From NCBI GenBank assembly GCA_946807835.1, contig CAMPEX010000001.1, forward strand, positions 1,813,001 through 1,877,000: 64,000 nt of DNA, in the 5' to 3' direction. This stretch comes from Ailanthus altissimus (lineage: Eukaryota; Streptophyta; Magnoliopsida; Sapindales; Simaroubaceae). The notes under the pieces are model-generated. The model was not told where the DNA came from. It ran no database searches and saw only the letters and a list, made by a program, of their open reading frames with translations. Shown piece by piece: positions 60,541-64,000 of the stretch (its first letter is position 1; the number at the start of each line of letters is the position of its first letter). The translations under genes and the position numbers were made by a program.

Positions 60541-61370
60541 TCTAATCTGACCATAAAGACTTAACCAGTTTATGAATAATGTATTCACAGAGATGATCTA
60601 ATATACGAGAATATACATCACATCCCTTCGATTAGATCTAGGTAGTGAGTACATTAACAGTAAGTTTTTCGTTTGTTTAAAGAAGAATGAGATTCTTACT
60701 CACTATAGTCCTCCAGGTACCCATAACATAATGATGTTTTGAAGATGAGGACTCAGACTTTATTAGATATGGTCCGATCGATAATGAGTGTTATTGATCT
60801 ATATCTATGAGAATATGCTCTAAATACAGCTGTTTATTAAGCGGAGTTCCATCAGAAACTGTTCCTTCAATTCCTTATGAGATACAGAAAAAAAAGGAAG
60901 TCGTATCTTAAATATGTTAAGACTTGGGGTTGTCTTACTGATATAAGAGTTATGCAGCAGGGTATCTTATTTTGTAAGAGTTACTCAATAGGATAAATAC
61001 AACACCTAAGAGATACAAGTATAGGCTCATTAAGTATCCTATGAATTCATAGGTTACTAGTTCTATAATTCAGAAAAGCGAAGTGTATTCATTTCTTGAT
61101 ATACCACCATTCTAGAGGAAGAGTTTCTCATGGATTGTGGGAATCATAGAAAGATTGAACTTGATGAAGTCAATCTAGAAATCAATTAACCAAGGATGAG
61201 AACTCAGGCACAACTAAGCAGTAACCTTTTAGCACACCTTCTTAGTGGGTCGAGAGGATGTCTAGGTCACCTATTAGGTATGTTTGATGCCTAAAAGTGA
61301 ACTTAGAGTTTTCTTGGTAGAAGAAAATAATCCTTTGACCTATAGGAAAATGATGTTAGACATCAATTCG
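60541..61370 (+). pseudogene. pol: Copia D integrase
   Basis: Only islands remain, recognised by collinearity with C 49330-48372 on the opposite strand: a region near 60600-60700 for the core, and the tail towards 61300. No open frame above 60 codons. Confidence 0.55.
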
Positions 61371-62100
61371 GGAAAATAGCAAAAAGCCATGAAAATAAAA
61401 ATTGACTATATTCATCAGAATCAAGTCTGGCACTTAGTTAATCTACCCGTAGAAATTGTTCTCATTGGTTGTAAGAGATTTACAAGAAGTAGTGGGAGCC
61501 AGATGGAAGGTAGAGGCCTTCTAGGCACTATATTGGTTCTAGAAAGATAATCTTTAGTGATCTGGGATCAACTAAAAGGAAACATTTCAACCAGTATTGA
61601 TGCTAAAGTCGATTGTAATGTTATTGGCTCTTGCACATATTATGACTTTGAGGTTTGACAGATGGATGTAAAGATGGCATTTCTCTATGGATACCTCGAG
61701 TAAGAGATATTCATAGAGTAATCCAAAGGTTTTACGCCTAGCCAAATGTCTGGTGTATAGGCTGAAGAAGTTAATTTTTGGCATAAATAAGCCTCTCGAA
61801 GCTGGAAATTATTATTTTGATGAGATAATCAAATTGTCTAGTTTCATCAAAAAGAAAGAGAAAGCTTGTATGCATGAAAGGAGTAAGAGCATGATAGTCT
61901 TCTTGATGCTCTTCATTGATGATATACTGGTCATTGGGAATGATGTCGATATATTTTAATCGGTCAAAAGTAACTCGTAAGAATTTCTCCATGAAGGATT
62001 TGGGAAAGGCTTCCAATATACTAGGTATAAAGCTTTATACATATAGAGCTAGGAAGCTGATGGAACTCTCTCAAATCATTTCACATCAATAACATTTTAG
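61371..62100 (+). pseudogene. pol: Copia D reverse transcriptase
   Basis: VKMAFLYGYLE (near 61668), the SKGFTPSQMSG segment and the open stretch 61753-61959 with INKPLEAGNYYFDEIIK and MIVFLMLFIDDILVIGND. The catalytic box is FIDD, with both Asp retained. Stops and a frameshift lie on either side. It continues with MKDLG-like text near 61993. Confidence 0.83.
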
Positions 62101-62640
62101 AAAGGTACAATTTTCTTAACTGTGAGTTAATTAACGTATCTTTTAGACACAGTATTCATCTTTCGGGTAGAGTGCCTCTTCAGATGAAAGATGAGAGAGT
62201 TAGAGTGTCTGACACACCAGATACATTAGCTCTTGAGAGCTTGATGTATGCTATGATATATTTGAGACCTAATACCAGTTTGGCTATAATAGTTATGAGA
62301 CGATTTCAATCTGATTCATGTGATTGTCATTTGATGGTAGTCAAATATATCCTGAGATACGTTGATGGTACAAAGGATAAGTTTCTCAAATTTATAGAAA
62401 GTGGTTTACAATGAGAAGATGCACAAAGTCGGACTTCTAATTTGACTTAGATGATAGAAAGCCTACATCTAGGTTTGTGCTCATTCTCATTAGTACTAAG
62501 TGAGTTGAATTACACAAAACTGGGATTCACTGCTGATTTATTATGGGCGCAGCAGAAAAGGCAGTGTAGATTTGTAGGTTTATCGCTAGGCTTGGAGAAG
62601 TGTTCTATAAATAATTAGCCGTTGTATAGGCTATAGTTTT
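62101..62640 (+). pseudogene. pol: Copia D RNase H
   Basis: 62172-62414 open: MPLQMKDERVRVSDTPDTLA, LMYAMIYLRPNTS, and VVKYILRYVDGTKDKFL, collinear with B. The DS-FQSD and TEAEY segments follow in shifted frames (62415-62560). Confidence 0.83.
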
Positions 62641-63166
62641 ATAACAAAACTTAGCCGTTGTATAGGCTGAGGTGCCAAGAGGATACTAGTACTCTAATTA
62701 TGTTGAGAGGAGTCTTACATAACTAGAGGGATCTTGGCTAAAGGGAGATGCGATTATTTATAAAAGTGTTCTATAAATAATTTAGCGGACCCATTTTCTG
62801 AGGCCATCATTCTAAAAGTGTTTGTGAAACATGTGGAGTCGATGTGTATGAGATATCATTAGGAATGGCACTAGAGCAAATGGAAAATTAAAGTAGATGG
62901 ATCCTATCCCATAGTTTTGCAACAAAACTTAGCCGTTGTATAGGCTGAAGTGCTAAGAGGACACCAATACTCTAATTATGTTGAGAGGAGTCTCACATAA
63001 CTAGAGGGAACTTGGCTAAAGGGAGATACAATTATTTGTAGAAATGTTCTAAAAATAATTTAATGAACCCACTTGCTGAAGCCATGACTCTAAAAGTGTT
63101 TATGAAATACGTGGAGTCGATATGTATGAGATATCATTAAGAATGGCACTAGAGCAAGTGGAAAAT
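62641..63166 (+). repeat. Tandem duplication (~287 bp) of the RNase H tail and polypurine tract of D
   Basis: ACAAAACTTAGCCGTTGTAT and all that follows to GGCACTAGAGCAA-TGGAAAAT occurs at 62643 and again at about 62930. Each copy ends in a polypurine-like GAGCAA(A/G)TGGAAAA; only the second abuts the LTR. Confidence 0.92.
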
Positions 63167-64000
63167 TATTAGGGTTGGTGCTTACCTGCCATCCCTGAAT
63201 ATATATATACTTGTATATTTAGACATGTGTACATTCTCATTAAATCACTAATAGCTATTAATATGGTACTATGCAATGTAACATTACAGACATTGTATGA
63301 TCTGAAGGAGTTTAAATTTGATCTGAAAGAGTTTAGATAAGGGCTCATAGTTAGCCACTGAGAGATATAAATGCTAAATGTTAGCACAGCTAATTGTTAG
63401 CTAGTTATAATACTCAGCGAACCTCCAAGAGTTGGAGCCTTGTTTATAATGAAACATAGACCCGAAATATATACTAGTAACTGTATAGTTGTAAGAGTTG
63501 CAATCAGGTGCCAGAAAATATCAGTTGCACAAGTATATTCTTGAAAATTATCCCTGATCCATTTCTGCTAATAAGGGTCTGTCAATGGATACTTTTATAT
63601 AGATCAGCATATGTCTTACCTATAGGGTATGGATGGCCGTTCCTAGCCAACTGTGATCTTGGAGCTCGTATTGACATATGGGTATCCAGTTAGGACTAGA
63701 TATAAGACAAACTCACAAAGGCCTCCAATAGACACCCTATGTAAGCCATCAACGAAGAGTCCTATTAAGTTAAGTAGTATACGTGGTCCTTTGACCTGGG
63801 TGTCACGGTGGGCTTATAAGTGATCCACTATACTTTGGTTCCACGCATGTCACAGACCTTTCATGATGTGACTACTGGGCGTCGTTGGGTATGGTCTGAT
63901 GCTTATAGAGTTTGATGTGTATAGATATGGGATCCGTCAGCTCGTATAGGGAGTTAGATATTCAGATGCTTCGAGGTTATATCTTAGAAAGTCTTGTGGC
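63167..64000 (+). repeat. 3' LTR of copia D, truncated by the window edge
   Basis: TATTAGGGTTGGTGCTTACC onward, collinear with 54741-55590. By eye the two LTRs differ at several percent of positions, with small indels. Confidence 0.88.

Larger units (their letters stand above)
54741..64000 (+). mobile_element. Copia element D (sense), right end outside the window
   Basis: 5' LTR, tRNA-Met primer site, leader with GC dyads and leader motif, degraded gag-pol, then the beginning of a 3' LTR. It is the same family as B and C and is inserted in the leader of C. The leader carries a G2-type solo LTR. Coding is the most decayed of the three. Confidence 0.83.

Overview
The window looks like heterochromatic, repeat-dominated nuclear DNA from a flowering plant, probably a eudicot. 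It is AT-rich, and every coding signal I recognise belongs to plant-type retrotransposons: Ty3/gypsy of the Athila/Tat, Tat/Ogre and Tekay/Del kinds, two or more Ty1/copia families, and an L1-type LINE. I found no convincing host gene, tRNA, rRNA or CRISPR array. All element genes carry stops or frameshifts, so nothing here looks autonomous. Lineage names come from recognising motifs by eye and were not checked against a database.

Layout. 1-5743: a pol-less Athila/Tat-like gypsy element (G1) with gag remnant, tRNA-Asp type primer site and 3' LTR; its 5' LTR is cut by the window edge. 5744-7369: most of a second, related gypsy LTR (G2 type) into which G1 seems to have inserted. 7370-17006: two Ty1/copia copies in tandem (A1, A2) sharing the LTR at 7657-9079. 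17007-18200 and 35895-39480 are two halves of one antisense LINE, split by copia element B (18201-35894). B is antisense. Both of its LTRs are interrupted by solo LTRs (X) at the same nucleotide site but in opposite orientation, and its reverse transcriptase region is interrupted by a Tekay-like solo LTR (T1). 39481-46640: fragments (duplicated AT-rich DNA, partial copia LTRs, the tail of a Tat/Ogre-type element with a 49-bp minisatellite, one copia solo LTR, a gag-like zinc-knuckle pseudogene). 45951-54740: antisense copia element C, interrupted by a second Tekay-like solo LTR (T2). 54741-64000: sense copia element D, inserted into the leader of C, carrying a G2-type solo LTR and running off the right edge.

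Inferred order of events: the LINE is older than A and B; B is older than X, T1 and the later triplication of an X/B junction; C is older than T2 and D; D is older than its G2 LTR; A1 is older than G2, which is older than G1. Seven events are supported by recognisable 5-bp target duplications, three of them perfect.

The most interesting non-coding signals are (i) arrays of 14-16 bp GC-rich dyads, often at a 22-24 bp step, present both in gypsy LTRs and just downstream of the primer site in copia elements; (ii) a 20-22 bp motif repeated four times with conserved spacing in the leaders of B, C and D; (iii) the same-site, opposite-orientation X insertions; and (iv) several tandem repeats being born inside retrotransposons (49, 142, 240, 287 and 418 bp units).
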